DNA from: Bacteroides intestinalis | GTDB lineage: Bacteria > Bacteroidota > Bacteroidia > Bacteroidales > Bacteroidaceae | Assembly (NCBI RefSeq): GCF_003464595.1 | Contig: NZ_QRZF01000034.1 | Span: 1 to 31,731 of the forward strand | Length of the DNA stretch: 31,731 bases | Direction of reading: 5' to 3' | Part shown: one piece after another, positions 20,068 to 29,124 of the stretch | How the letters are laid out: every line of letters begins with the position of its first letter | Numbering within the stretch: position 1 is the first letter of the stretch | Made by a program: the position numbers and the translations under genes | Notes under the pieces: generated by a model | The model's database searches: none | The model's input: only the letters and a program-made list of their open reading frames with translations | Told to the model about the DNA's origin: nothing

Positions 20068-20075
20068 CAAATGTA
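20068..20075 (-). promoter_or_regulatory. Promoter box TACATTTG before pdxJ
   Basis: Exact TAnnTTTG match on the minus strand, about 22 bp before the pdxJ ATG. The divergent nadK gene has only an imperfect box (CATATTTG, 20119-20126) in the same intergenic space. Confidence 0.5.
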
Positions 20076-20150
20076 CAAATAATAGCGATACATTGGCAGC
20101 GTTCTGAGAAAAAAACACCATATTTGCATTTCATTAAGAAAGTACAGACG

Positions 20151-21020
20151 ATGAAATTTGCCATATTTGGAAATACTTACCAAGCAAAAAAATCAACACA
20201 TGCGGAAACTTTATTCCGCTTGTTGGAGCGGCGTAATGCCCAGCTTTGCATTTGCAGGGAGTTCTATAACTTCCTGACTTCCGACCTGCACATGACTATC
20301 GCTTCCGCCGAACTCTTCGACGGAGACGATTTTACAGCAGATATGGTCATCAGTATCGGGGGCGACGGTACGTTCCTGAAAGCAGCCAGCCGGGTAGGCA
20401 AAAAGAATATTCCCATTCTGGGTATCAATACCGGCCGCCTCGGTTTCCTGGCAGACATTTCTCCGGAAGAGATGGAAGAGACTTTCGATGAGATTTATAA
20501 TAACCACTACAAGGTGGAAGAACGTAGCGTGTTGCAATTACATTGTGATGACAAAAAATTGATGGAATCGCCTTATGCACTCAATGAAATTGCTGTATTG
20601 AAACGTGATAGTTCTTCAATGATCAGCATTCATACTGCTATCAACGGTGCCCATCTCACCACTTATCAGGCTGACGGATTAGTGGTATCCACCCCTACCG
20701 GTTCCACGGCTTATTCGCTGAGTGTCGGTGGTCCGGTTATCGTGCCCCATAGCAAAACGATTGCTATCACTCCGGTGGCTCCGCATAGTCTGAATGTCCG
20801 ACCTATCGTTATTTGTGATGATTGGAAAATCACTCTTGACGTAGAAAGCCGCAGCCACAGTTTCCTGGTTGCCATCGACGGTCGTAGTGAATCCTGCAAA
20901 GAAACAACCCGTCTGCGAATCTCACGGGCTGATTACAGCATTAAGGTAATCAAGCGCTTCAATCATGTGTTCTTTGATACGCTTCGCAATAAATTGATGT
21001 GGGGGGCGGATGTAAGATAA
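20151..21020 (+). CDS. nadK: NAD kinase
   Basis: NAD kinase, 289 aa, phosphorylates NAD to NADP. The family signature [10 protein letters not shown] (Asp72) is followed by [24 protein letters not shown] and [15 protein letters not shown]. The ATG at 20151 starts the usual MKFAIFGN sequence; the frame continues upstream only from a TTG. It is divergent from pdxJ and convergent with mdh, from which it is separated by a strong hairpin. Confidence 0.96.
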   Translation: MKFAIFGNTYQAKKSTHAETLFRLLERRNAQLCICREFYNFLTSDLHMTIASAELFDGDDFTADMVISIGGDGTFLKAASRVGKKNIPILGINTGRLGFLADISPEEMEETFDEIYNNHYKVEERSVLQLHCDDKKLMESPYALNEIAVLKRDSSSMISIHTAINGAHLTTYQADGLVVSTPTGSTAYSLSVGGPVIVPHSKTIAITPVAPHSLNVRPIVICDDWKITLDVESRSHSFLVAIDGRSESCKETTRLRISRADYSIKVIKRFNHVFFDTLRNKLMWGADVR

Positions 21021-21066
21021 ATATCATTATCAGACTACTTCTGAGATTGAATATATAGCAAAATTA

Positions 21067-21096
21067 AGGGGTTGATTCTTGATGGAATCAACCCCT
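21067..21096. terminator. Bidirectional terminator between nadK and mdh
   Basis: Perfect 12-bp stem AGGGGTTGATTC/GAATCAACCCCT with a 6-nt loop, flanked by AT-rich sequence on both sides, placed between the two converging genes. Confidence 0.85.
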
Positions 21097-21127
21097 ATTA
21101 ATTTATTTATGAAAAAGGTTTTCCCAA

Positions 21128-22069
21128 TTAGAGAGCACCTACTTCTTTCAATGCAGCGTTAGTTCCGTGAACAGCCTTAGCGCTGGCAGCAAATTTTTCT
21201 TTTTCGTCAGCAGTCAGTTCCAATGCAACGATTTTTTCAATACCGTTTTTGCCCAAGATAACGGGAACACCGATACAAAGATCAGATTCACCATATTCAC
21301 CTTCCAGCAATACAGAGCAAGGAATCATCTTCTTCTGGTTGTGGATAATAGACTCAACTACATAAGCTCCTGCTGCACCCGGTGCATACCATGCAGAAGT
21401 ACCCAGCAACTTAGTCAGAGTTGCACCACCTACCATAGTAGAAGCAACAACTTCGTTCAATTTTTCTTCGCTCAACAGAGTGCTAACCGGCTGTCCTTTG
21501 TATGTAGCCAAGCGAGCCAAAGGAATCATAGTTGTATCACCATGACCACCGATTACCATACCTTCTACTTCGTTTGCATTGCAACCCAAAGCCTGAGACA
21601 GGAAGTATTTGAAACGAGAGCTATCCAAAGCACCCCCCATACCGATAACACGGTTCTTAGGAAGACCCAGAGATTTCAATGCCAGATAAGTCATTGTATC
21701 CATCGGATTAGAAATAACTACAAGGATAGCGTTGGGAGAATATTTCAATGCATTTTCAGCAACTGTTTTCACGATACCGGCATTTACACCGATCAACTCT
21801 TCACGAGTCATACCCGGCTTACGGGGAATACCTGATGTAATAACGATAACGTCAGAATTTGCAGTCTTCTCATAGTCATTGGTACAGCCTACAATGGTGG
21901 TATCAAAACCCAACAATTGAGCAGTCTGCATCATATCCATTGCCTTACCTTCTGAAACGCCTTCTTTAACATCCAGCATTACCACTTCGTCAGCCACTTC
22001 ATTAAAGGCCAACACATTAGCGCATGTAGCACCTACGTTACCTGCACCTACTACGGTTACTTTTGACAT
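21128..22069 (-). CDS. mdh: Malate dehydrogenase
   Basis: NAD-dependent malate dehydrogenase of the LDH-like group, 313 aa. The Rossmann motif VVGAGNVGATCANVLA is at the very start. ITSGIPRKPGMTREEL, VISNPMDTMTYLALK and the active-site histidine segment GGHGDTTMIPL follow. The arginine at the substrate-loop position (IPRKPGMTR) favours malate over lactate. The ATG at 22069 is chosen over an upstream in-frame ATG because it gives the standard N-terminus and follows a TACTTTTG promoter box. Confidence 0.96.
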   Translation of the reverse strand: MSKVTVVGAGNVGATCANVLAFNEVADEVVMLDVKEGVSEGKAMDMMQTAQLLGFDTTIVGCTNDYEKTANSDVIVITSGIPRKPGMTREELIGVNAGIVKTVAENALKYSPNAILVVISNPMDTMTYLALKSLGLPKNRVIGMGGALDSSRFKYFLSQALGCNANEVEGMVIGGHGDTTMIPLARLATYKGQPVSTLLSEEKLNEVVASTMVGGATLTKLLGTSAWYAPGAAGAYVVESIIHNQKKMIPCSVLLEGEYGESDLCIGVPVILGKNGIEKIVALELTADEKEKFAASAKAVHGTNAALKEVGAL

Positions 22070-22109
22070 AATCTTCAATTTTTTGTTTATATGTGTAATA
22101 AAGTTGCGA

Positions 22110-22117
22110 CAAAAGTA
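22110..22117 (-). promoter_or_regulatory. Promoter box TACTTTTG before mdh
   Basis: Exact TAnnTTTG match on the minus strand, about 40 bp before the mdh ATG. It separates mdh transcription from the upstream S26-kinase-ABC unit. Confidence 0.55.
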
Positions 22118-22170
22118 CAACGACATTCGTAATTAAGGAAATTTTTCCGTAATAATTTTAGTTAAATACT

Positions 22171-22623
22171 CTATCCGATGTGCAACATCTTAAAGGCAGG
22201 CAACAACCAACGACGTAAAAAACGTAGCCGATACCACCATTCCGCTTTCTTCAACCAGCGTGTATCCCGGCAATCCTGCACTGTTCCGTCAGGGCGATAG
22301 ATCGTTCTCAATATTCCGATAATATCCTCCCGCTTCACCCGTTCTATACGAAACACATTTCCATCTCCCAGCATCAGATACTCATCCTTTTCACGCCCTA
22401 TATACCGGTGAATCATATACCGCCCTTCCCATTGATAGAAAGGGCAGCACCAGGCAGGCAATTCACGCTCTGGAGGACAAGGAACCACTTCCACCTGGTC
22501 TACTCCTCCCCTGATAAAAGGATACATGCTTTGCCCGTCAATCAGAAGTCTCACCGTTTGCCCTTGTTTTAAAGCCTCAGCCACTCCGGCAAAAAAGTCA
22601 TTGGATACCGTTATTTTTCGCAT
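22171..22623 (-). CDS. S24/S26-type peptidase-like protein (Ser-His dyad)
   Basis: A 150-aa protein with the short S26 signal-peptidase core: GQSMYPFI with Ser32, then YMIHRYIG with His72 and GDGN with Asp87. The His instead of Lys places it with SipW/Sec11-type enzymes. No membrane segment is evident, unlike true signal peptidases. Such proteins recur in Bacteroides beside HPr-kinase-like genes, but their substrate is unknown to me. Its start overlaps the kinase-like gene by 13 bp, and it is the last gene of the wzz-ABC-kinase-peptidase unit. A broken copy lies at 31066-31178. Confidence 0.75.
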   Translation of the reverse strand: MRKITVSNDFFAGVAEALKQGQTVRLLIDGQSMYPFIRGGVDQVEVVPCPPERELPAWCCPFYQWEGRYMIHRYIGREKDEYLMLGDGNVFRIERVKREDIIGILRTIYRPDGTVQDCRDTRWLKKAEWWYRLRFLRRWLLPAFKMLHIG

Positions 22624-23474
22624 GCTCCGAAAATAGTTTCACAAGAAAGACGAGCCGCCGCCGCATCAGGAAGACAAGACAGATGATAAACCGGCACGTT
22701 CGAAAGTAAGTTACTCAAAGTCCCACTGATAGAGTCATACAATGCATCATCATAGGCAAAACAAGGAGGACATGAAGGGTGTAAAGCTCCATAGCCCTGA
22801 GCTGTATTTAGCCGTTCTATTTTATTAAATGGAGCTTGCGATAACCGTACACAAGCTGCTAACGGATAACTCTCATTTTTGTAACAAGGTGTCTTTCCAC
22901 TCCATGGGCTACCATATACCCATGGTTTTCCGTCTATAATACGAAGGATAGGACTATCATCGTTCAGCAGAACAGCCCCCTCTATGTTTTCGCGCCACAA
23001 ACGGGTGTGCGTACTTTTCCCTGTACCACTCTCTCCCAGAAAGAGCACAGCTTTACCTTGATAGCAAATGGTACTGGTATGAATAGCCACCGTTCCGAGA
23101 GGAGCAGCAGCCACTCCATACGCAATCCAGCAGGCAAAGCGTAGTAATATAGGAGCAAAGTTGCCCGTAAAATAAGCAATACGGGCATCTTGTATCATCC
23201 ACATACTCAATGGTTCAGCATCCGGGAAGGTCATATCAAAAACATACCCGTCGGTATAACGTCCAAAACGGCTGACAATGCCGTCTATTTCACTACGATA
23301 GTACACTTGTTCAAACACCGGCACCTGGTTGGGAGTTGCTATAAACCGACAAAGCGGCTCACCGCCGGATTTAGTTTTAAATACCGGGAAACCAGGCAGT
23401 GCTTCTATCGCTTGTATCAACTTACCTCCTTCTACCCGGATACGATGCCCTGCAATTAAATAATCCTGTATCAT
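22611..23474 (-). CDS. HPr kinase/phosphorylase-like protein (intact copy)
   Basis: A 287-aa P-loop protein related to the C-terminal domain of HPr Ser kinase. Walker A is LGESGTGKSTHTR (Lys153). Before it comes IHTSTI (about 131-136), and after it VLLNDDSPIL with the acidic pair Asp172/Asp173 and GSPWSGKTPCY (about 188-198). It lacks the HPrK N-terminal domain and is not beside a sugar phosphotransferase gene, so HPr is unlikely to be the substrate. Known relatives occur in peptide (lasso) and exopolysaccharide loci, where some phosphorylate a peptide serine. It lies 5 bp after the ABC gene. A near-identical partial copy lies 8,560 bp to the right. Confidence 0.82.
   Translation of the reverse strand: MIQDYLIAGHRIRVEGGKLIQAIEALPGFPVFKTKSGGEPLCRFIATPNQVPVFEQVYYRSEIDGIVSRFGRYTDGYVFDMTFPDAEPLSMWMIQDARIAYFTGNFAPILLRFACWIAYGVAAAPLGTVAIHTSTICYQGKAVLFLGESGTGKSTHTRLWRENIEGAVLLNDDSPILRIIDGKPWVYGSPWSGKTPCYKNESYPLAACVRLSQAPFNKIERLNTAQGYGALHPSCPPCFAYDDALYDSISGTLSNLLSNVPVYHLSCLPDAAAARLSCETIFGACEK
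22636..23171. repeat. Left copy of a long direct repeat (HPr-kinase-like gene)
   Basis: This stretch recurs at 31196-31731 in the same orientation at a constant offset of 8,560 bp, without gaps. About the last 209 bases (22963-23171) look identical by eye. The rest carries scattered single-base differences that increase towards the gene's 3' end. The right copy continues beyond the window. Confidence 0.92.
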
Positions 23475-23479
23475 CTTCT

Positions 23480-25135
23480 TTATTTTTCTTTAGTATATAT
23501 ATTTCCACTATCCAGATCGAATATCCGGTCGCAAAAAGCCAGTGAACTTTCTCGATGAGCTATGACAATCAATGTCAGTTCCCGGTGTTGTCGTGAAAGT
23601 ATTTCCAAAGCATGATTAATTTCCTGTTCCGTTTTGTTATCCAGAGCAGAAGTGGCTTCATCAAAGAACAGTACTTCAGCTTCTTTGTAGAGTGCCCGTG
23701 CAATGCCGATTCGTTGTTTCTGCCCGCCGGACAACCGACTGCCGTATTCGCCCAGTGGTGTATCCAATCCTTGTGGTAATTCATCCACCCATTCTTTGAG
23801 TTGTACTTGTTCCAAAACCTGTATCATTTTCGTCCGGTCAACCTTTGGTTGTCCCAGTGCTATATTGTCAGCAAGCGTCCCTTCTATGATAAATATCTCC
23901 TGCGGCACATACCCTACCAGTTTGTGCCACTCGCTTCGGTTGGCAGAAGTCAGCTTCTTCCCATCGATAAGTATCCCGCCGGATGTAGGTGGGAGGAACC
24001 CAAGCATCAGATTAAAAAGAGTCGATTTTCCTGAACCACTTGCTCCGCGCACACCGATACGTTCACCACGACCGACAACCAGATCTAAGCCACCGAAAAG
24101 AGTATGTCCATCGGGAAATGCGAATTCCAGCCCATGCAATTCGAGGGTATGTTTGAATTCAAAAGGAGGCTCACTTGGCAGATTTTCTTGTAATCCATTG
24201 TCCATAACGGCTATACCCTCTTTCACCACCGTTATAGTATGCGAAGCATTTTGAAGTGTTACCCAACTGTTCAATACAGCTCTCACCGCAGGGATTAGCC
24301 TGAAAGCTGCCACTGCAAACACACCGCTCACCAATCCCAGGTCACCACTTCCAGTGCCAATCAATAAAGCCAATCCGGCCACTACAGCTACTTCCGAGAG
24401 GAAAGACGGAAAAAGTTGGTACACTTCCATGCGCAGACGATTATGAACAATAACTTCCATTGCCTGATCGAAAGAAGCAAGCGAGGTATGGAAAGCCCGG
24501 GCTATCTCCAGTTCTGCATATCCACGGTAAGCTTCCACTACCGTACGGCTCTGCTTGCGACGTGCTTCCAATTCTTCCATGCCATAACGGCGCAGGCGTT
24601 TCCGTACCAAACCCACATACAGACCGGCCAGAGGTAGAAAAGACGCACAAAGCAAAAATCCGGCAAGCGGTTCCCAGATGACAAGCGCCGTCACCATCAG
24701 CAGCACCAGCACTGCCTCTCCCGCCATGCGAAAGACCGGAGCCAATACACATGAACTGAACATATAGCAAACATAGTTTACCTCATGTCCCAACTGCACA
24801 CTGCTCTTCCCTTTCAGGAAAAGCAATCCGCGATGATAATAATTGGCAAACATCCGTCTACTGAATTCCCGATATATCTTCAACTGATAGCGACTTTGCA
24901 CACGTGTCAGGAATACCACCAAGGTATTCTTCAGTAATACAAACAGTAATACGGCACCACACAATACCAGCATCATGCCCCGTCCGTCATCCTGTTTTAC
25001 CACTACCAGTAATATCGGTATCAGTGCTGCCACCCCTGCAAAATCGAGGATGGCGCGTAACAATACCGAAAAGGCCACCCATATACCCCGCTTGCGTTGC
25101 CCCTCAGGTAACAATTGAATTATTTCTTTAATCAT
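23480..25135 (-). CDS. ABC exporter, fused membrane and ATPase domains
   Basis: A 551-aa half-size exporter. The membrane domain (about 1-315) has helices such as LDFAGVAALIPILLVVV and LLFVLLKNTLVVFLT. The ATPase domain (about 330-551) has Walker A GASGSGKST (Lys370), the signature LSGGQKQRIGIARAL, Walker B VLFFDEATSALD and the switch VIAHRES. It should function as a homodimer. No C39 peptidase domain precedes the membrane part, so it does not cut a double-glycine leader itself. It may move a lipid-linked sugar (PglK/MsbA-like) or a peptide. It overlaps the Wzz-like gene by 8 bp and is followed after 5 bp by the kinase-like gene. Confidence 0.9.
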   Translation of the reverse strand: MIKEIIQLLPEGQRKRGIWVAFSVLLRAILDFAGVAALIPILLVVVKQDDGRGMMLVLCGAVLLFVLLKNTLVVFLTRVQSRYQLKIYREFSRRMFANYYHRGLLFLKGKSSVQLGHEVNYVCYMFSSCVLAPVFRMAGEAVLVLLMVTALVIWEPLAGFLLCASFLPLAGLYVGLVRKRLRRYGMEELEARRKQSRTVVEAYRGYAELEIARAFHTSLASFDQAMEVIVHNRLRMEVYQLFPSFLSEVAVVAGLALLIGTGSGDLGLVSGVFAVAAFRLIPAVRAVLNSWVTLQNASHTITVVKEGIAVMDNGLQENLPSEPPFEFKHTLELHGLEFAFPDGHTLFGGLDLVVGRGERIGVRGASGSGKSTLFNLMLGFLPPTSGGILIDGKKLTSANRSEWHKLVGYVPQEIFIIEGTLADNIALGQPKVDRTKMIQVLEQVQLKEWVDELPQGLDTPLGEYGSRLSGGQKQRIGIARALYKEAEVLFFDEATSALDNKTEQEINHALEILSRQHRELTLIVIAHRESSLAFCDRIFDLDSGNIYTKEK

Positions 25136-26309
25136 CAGCTACCATTTGATTATATCCGTCTTCCGACGTCTTTCTTTTTCTTCTTATGTCTCTTAAAAAG
25201 CCTTCCACAAAATCTTTCGCAAACAAAATCCAGCCTATGCTTCCTGAACCCGCCAAAAAGATACACCCTACAAGGATTACCATTTTTCGAGGCTTCGAGG
25301 GACTAAGTGGAACCTGTACCGGCTGGATCACTGCATATACGGGAATTTCCCTCTCGACCTTTGCCTTGGCGATTTGCACTTGCTGTTCCGTCTGATTGTA
25401 GGTAGCCTGAGCCAAGTCCATTTCATTTCGCAACTTCGCCCGCTCAGCGCGAGAAGTCAATTTCACCAGCCCTTGGTTAACATCCGCATACCGGGTATAT
25501 CTTTTCTGTGCCTCATAATATTCTGTCTGTGCTTCCTTGCGAAGTTTTTCCGCATATTCCAACATCCGGCGTGCCTTGCTTGTCCTATATTCTGTTATGT
25601 ATTCCTTCAGTCGTGCTCGCACGGTATCGGCCACCGTAGCTGCAACTAGCGGGTCTTGCATAGTAACAAATATAGTTATGGTTCTTTTCTTTTTGTCTAC
25701 TCCGATATTGATTCTGGAAGAAATGGCCCCAGCCATACCTGCCTCTTCGCGAGTCAGGCGGAAAACATCTATCTTAGATTTTACCTTTGCCACTTCTGGC
25801 TTCTCACTGAACAGAGAAATAGTCCAGCCTATCAACTTAGATGGCGCCGATGTAATGACACTCCACCACGGTCTTCTCTGGCGTTCTTTCAGATATCGGG
25901 AAAGAGGCATTATGGTGCTGTCTTTCTGCTCATGTACTTTAATATCAAAAAGCTGAATAAGAAATGGTGTAGAATTGACAATGGAAGGATATAAGGATGG
26001 ATAAATAGCATCCCGTTCAGTAGTTGTAGAAGAAGTCCCTATATCAATATCCGCCATATCAACCAGTGCACTTATACCTGAGGAAGAACTTCTGCGGGTA
26101 CGTTCCGGAACAATAAGAGTACTTGCTGTATATTCCTTAGGAGTGCCGAGAAGTATAATCATCCCTATAGCAGCACCAATGCCACATGCTTTAAATAGCT
26201 GCTTTCTAAAGGTCCAGACTTTCCGGATTACTACCGGTGCAGTCCATGCCTGCTTCCAAGGATATTGCGTCATATTTTCTTTATTTGATGTACCACTATT
26301 TATTGGCAT
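25128..26309 (-). CDS. Wzz/GumC-type polysaccharide chain-length determinant
   Basis: A 393-aa inner-membrane protein of the Wzz family. Membrane helix 1 is at about 40-56 (LFKACGIGAAIGMIILLGTP). A long periplasmic part follows with a coiled-coil region at about 255-320 (RRMLEYAEKLRKEAQTEYYE). A proline-rich stretch (VIQPVQVPLSPSKPRK, about 336-351) precedes helix 2, and the basic cytosolic tail (RDIRRKRKTSED) follows. It sets the length of surface polysaccharide chains in known systems. No tyrosine-kinase domain is attached. It heads the unit that continues with the ABC exporter; an imperfect promoter-like CAAACTA lies upstream. Confidence 0.88.
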   Translation of the reverse strand: MPINSGTSNKENMTQYPWKQAWTAPVVIRKVWTFRKQLFKACGIGAAIGMIILLGTPKEYTASTLIVPERTRRSSSSGISALVDMADIDIGTSSTTTERDAIYPSLYPSIVNSTPFLIQLFDIKVHEQKDSTIMPLSRYLKERQRRPWWSVITSAPSKLIGWTISLFSEKPEVAKVKSKIDVFRLTREEAGMAGAISSRINIGVDKKKRTITIFVTMQDPLVAATVADTVRARLKEYITEYRTSKARRMLEYAEKLRKEAQTEYYEAQKRYTRYADVNQGLVKLTSRAERAKLRNEMDLAQATYNQTEQQVQIAKAKVEREIPVYAVIQPVQVPLSPSKPRKMVILVGCIFLAGSGSIGWILFAKDFVEGFLRDIRRKRKTSEDGYNQMVADD

Positions 26310-26362
26310 TGATTACATATTTTACAATTAAAGATGTCGCATATAAGGCAAACTAACAAAAA

Positions 26363-26393
26363 GAGCCGCAAGGCTTTTATGGCTCTGCGGCTC
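26363..26393 (-). terminator. Terminator after the surface lipoprotein gene
   Basis: Stem GAGCCGCA/TGCGGCTC with a 15-nt loop, followed on the minus strand by a run of T. It separates the peptide-lipoprotein unit from the Wzz-exporter unit. Confidence 0.75.
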
Positions 26394-26436
26394 CCTTTTA
26401 ACAGGTTACTTTTTCACTTTGGAAAGTGAATTAATC

Positions 26437-29067
26437 TTATACAAAACTGATAATGGAAGCATTACCCTTGAAAGTGCCGCTAGGCTTATTATTAGGTAAA
26501 GACACTTGACCGGCAGCAGTATTTCCGCTCAAAGAAGAAACGGTACCCCAGTTATTAAACGAAATTAGAGTCTTAATCCCGAATATTCCCGCTGTTGTAA
26601 TGTCTTCAGTATCACCCTTAACATTCAATGTTGCACTTGCTACTGTAGCAGAACCCACATTTGCTGTAGCAAAGTACATTGCTGCACCAGCTTCTACATT
26701 CACAGTTCCCAAGATTTCAGCAGTTTTATCATTACCACTTGCTGCTGCATTAAATGAAACATCTTCACCAACAGCCAGAGTAGCACCTTCTTCCACAATT
26801 AAGTTTCCTTCAATTACAAGCGAACCTCCTGTAGAATTAGAGATAGACGAGGTACCTTCTACTACGACATCTTTACTTAAAGCTACTTTGATATCCAAAG
26901 TTGCACCTTTCAACGTCAATCCAGTAATAGTCATTTGAGAAGGAACTGCAATAACCTTAGTATCGTCAGCACCGGCAGAACCTTCTAAGCTCCATCCACT
27001 ACCGTTCAGTGTGATGTTTGTAACGCCTACGCCTGCTGCATCTGCAGCCGCATACTCTCCTTTGTTATTCACGGATGTAGTTACTACAGCAGCTCCAGAG
27101 AATTGATAATTAGCAGTACCTCCAGATTGCGTTGTAGCAAATGTCTTCACATCTTTTACATCTACTGTACCGTTAGTGATAGTAGCAGAATTATTACTTT
27201 TACTATCTTTCTCTATAATAACTTTACCATTATCATTAGTTACATCCGCACTTAATGTACCAAAATTGTCAATAATACCATTTGCATTAACAATAGCAGC
27301 AGTAGCAGAAATAGTACCCTCAGCATTATTCTTAATAGTGCCAGTATTAGTGATAGCTGCGCTACCAGAGATAGTACCGTCATTTGTGATAGTGCCCTCA
27401 TTTTCAGAAGCATAGTTGACTACCAATTCGCCCTTAACATTGATATCGCCGACTTTATTGTTTAAAGCAACAGTTTCAATCGTCAAAACTTTGTCTTTTG
27501 CAATATTGATAGTGCCTTTAATTTCTTCTCCATCGTCACCATTAGTAACGCCTCCAGACAAGCTTACACTCTTACTGGCTACATTCATTGTACCATTGTT
27601 TGCAATAGCTATCGTCTGATCTGCATTCACATTTAAAGTACCATTGTTCATAATACTTCCGAATGCAACAGCAGCATCCAAAGTTAAAGTAGCACCAGCT
27701 TTCACGCCTAATGTAATGTTACTTGCAGTAAATTTGGCTGCACTCTTTTCAGTCATAACATAGTCATTAGTAAGAGTCAAGGTCTTTGAACCTATAATAT
27801 TCAAAGGAAATGCCGGTAAAGTAGAAACTTCAACATCAGCATTCAATTCGAATTCAACAGTCTCACCAATATATGCAATAGAATGGCTATTCACAAAATC
27901 TACAGCATGCGACCAATCATCAGCAGAAGCGATAGGGAAACTTTTAGGAAGAGTTACATTACCACTACCATCCGAGAAGTCCAAATCTGCAGCAATTCCC
28001 TGAATATTATCTTCTAAAGTTAAGTCTCTGCTACTAGGTTTATCAATATTTCTCGTATAAGTACCTTCACTAGTCTCCACTGTTAATGTCAATCCTCCAT
28101 TATAAGTACCCTTCGGAGCCAAGAGATAAAGAACGGTAGGCTCTGTGGTAGACAATGATAAGTCACCATCTATACTTAAAGTAACGGGACCACTTTTCTC
28201 TTCAGCAGAAACTCCTGTTTGATCATAAATGGTAGAAATTGCAGCATTGCTAGCATTAAGAATCAAATCATTTACTTCTTCTTTGGCTGTGGTCATTTCG
28301 TCTTCCACAAGCATTCCGTCTGCTCCAGGAATTACTACGTTCGCTTTACCAGATCCTGCAATCACACCCAAGTTAGCATGTGCTTTCTTTACAAAACCTG
28401 CAGCAGATCCAGTTTTGGTATTCAATGTAATTTTTTCCAACTTAGGAGTCACCCCATCAGGGAAATTTTCAGAGTTGACAGTTACTCTCACCAAAGTATA
28501 GAGATTAACGAAGCTTAGATTCAAGTTATAAGTCTGAGCATCTACGAGACCTACCCCACTTGCGAGATTAACGATTGGAGCAATCATTTTCATCCGACTG
28601 ACAGCTTGCTGAATGGCAGTCTTTGTGTCTTCTACTTTATAAGTCTGAGCAGGTACGCTTAAATCCAAATATCCACGATCAAGGATGTCAGTATATCCAT
28701 AATAGAACAGATAATGTCCCTGAGAAATGGGTGATTTACCATTGAAGCTTGAAGTTTCTGCTGAAGTTAGTGCTGAAAACGCATAATTAGATGGCACTTT
28801 ATGATCAGTATTAATAGTACCCAAAGTAGTACCATCAGCCACAGCAGCACCAATCATATCCACGTCTTTCTCCCAAACGAATTTATAGTTTTCATTAATA
28901 CCCAGTCTAGTGTCTGCTGTCCAGACAGTCGGTTTCTTTACGTTAAGAGTTACATCGATCGTGCCACGGGCTTCCAAAGAGGGAACTTCGTTGACAAAAT
29001 CTTCGTTAGAACAAGCTGCGAATGCCATCGGTATACATAACGCAGCTAAATAATGTTTCGTTCTCAT
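26437..29067 (-). CDS. Fimbrillin-like surface lipoprotein with beta-helix repeats
   Basis: An 876-aa lipoprotein. The signal peptide ends in AFAAC (Cys19), and acidic residues follow (SNEDFVNE), resembling the Bacteroides signal that sends lipoproteins to the cell surface. Residues of about 35-370 resemble the Mfa/FimA-type fimbrillin family (PAQTYKV, NLSFVNLYTLVRVTV, FPDGVTPKLEKITLN). From about 440 to 860 the chain consists of short rungs rich in Asn-Gly-Thr, such as NNGTLNVN, TNDGTISG and NTGTIKNN, which predicts a right-handed beta-helix or stack. It is probably an adhesin or fimbrial tip-type protein. It is 57 bp downstream of a 43-aa peptide gene and is followed by a terminator. Confidence 0.8.
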   Translation of the reverse strand: MRTKHYLAALCIPMAFAACSNEDFVNEVPSLEARGTIDVTLNVKKPTVWTADTRLGINENYKFVWEKDVDMIGAAVADGTTLGTINTDHKVPSNYAFSALTSAETSSFNGKSPISQGHYLFYYGYTDILDRGYLDLSVPAQTYKVEDTKTAIQQAVSRMKMIAPIVNLASGVGLVDAQTYNLNLSFVNLYTLVRVTVNSENFPDGVTPKLEKITLNTKTGSAAGFVKKAHANLGVIAGSGKANVVIPGADGMLVEDEMTTAKEEVNDLILNASNAAISTIYDQTGVSAEEKSGPVTLSIDGDLSLSTTEPTVLYLLAPKGTYNGGLTLTVETSEGTYTRNIDKPSSRDLTLEDNIQGIAADLDFSDGSGNVTLPKSFPIASADDWSHAVDFVNSHSIAYIGETVEFELNADVEVSTLPAFPLNIIGSKTLTLTNDYVMTEKSAAKFTASNITLGVKAGATLTLDAAVAFGSIMNNGTLNVNADQTIAIANNGTMNVASKSVSLSGGVTNGDDGEEIKGTINIAKDKVLTIETVALNNKVGDINVKGELVVNYASENEGTITNDGTISGSAAITNTGTIKNNAEGTISATAAIVNANGIIDNFGTLSADVTNDNGKVIIEKDSKSNNSATITNGTVDVKDVKTFATTQSGGTANYQFSGAAVVTTSVNNKGEYAAADAAGVGVTNITLNGSGWSLEGSAGADDTKVIAVPSQMTITGLTLKGATLDIKVALSKDVVVEGTSSISNSTGGSLVIEGNLIVEEGATLAVGEDVSFNAAASGNDKTAEILGTVNVEAGAAMYFATANVGSATVASATLNVKGDTEDITTAGIFGIKTLISFNNWGTVSSLSGNTAAGQVSLPNNKPSGTFKGNASIISFV

Positions 29068-29124
29068 TTCAATTTTAATTAATAGTTATACTTTCTTTCA
29101 TTTTTTGCTCTATGGCTTTGTAAG

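Noticed and set aside
23480..25135. ABC protein as a bacteriocin-type peptidase-transporter
   Set aside because: There is no N-terminal C39 peptidase domain; the protein starts directly with the membrane domain.
26600..27619. Hydrophobic plus-strand frames opposite the surface lipoprotein
   Set aside because: They mirror the Thr/Asn/Gly repeat codons of the lipoprotein; apparent membrane-like sequence is an artefact of antisense reading.
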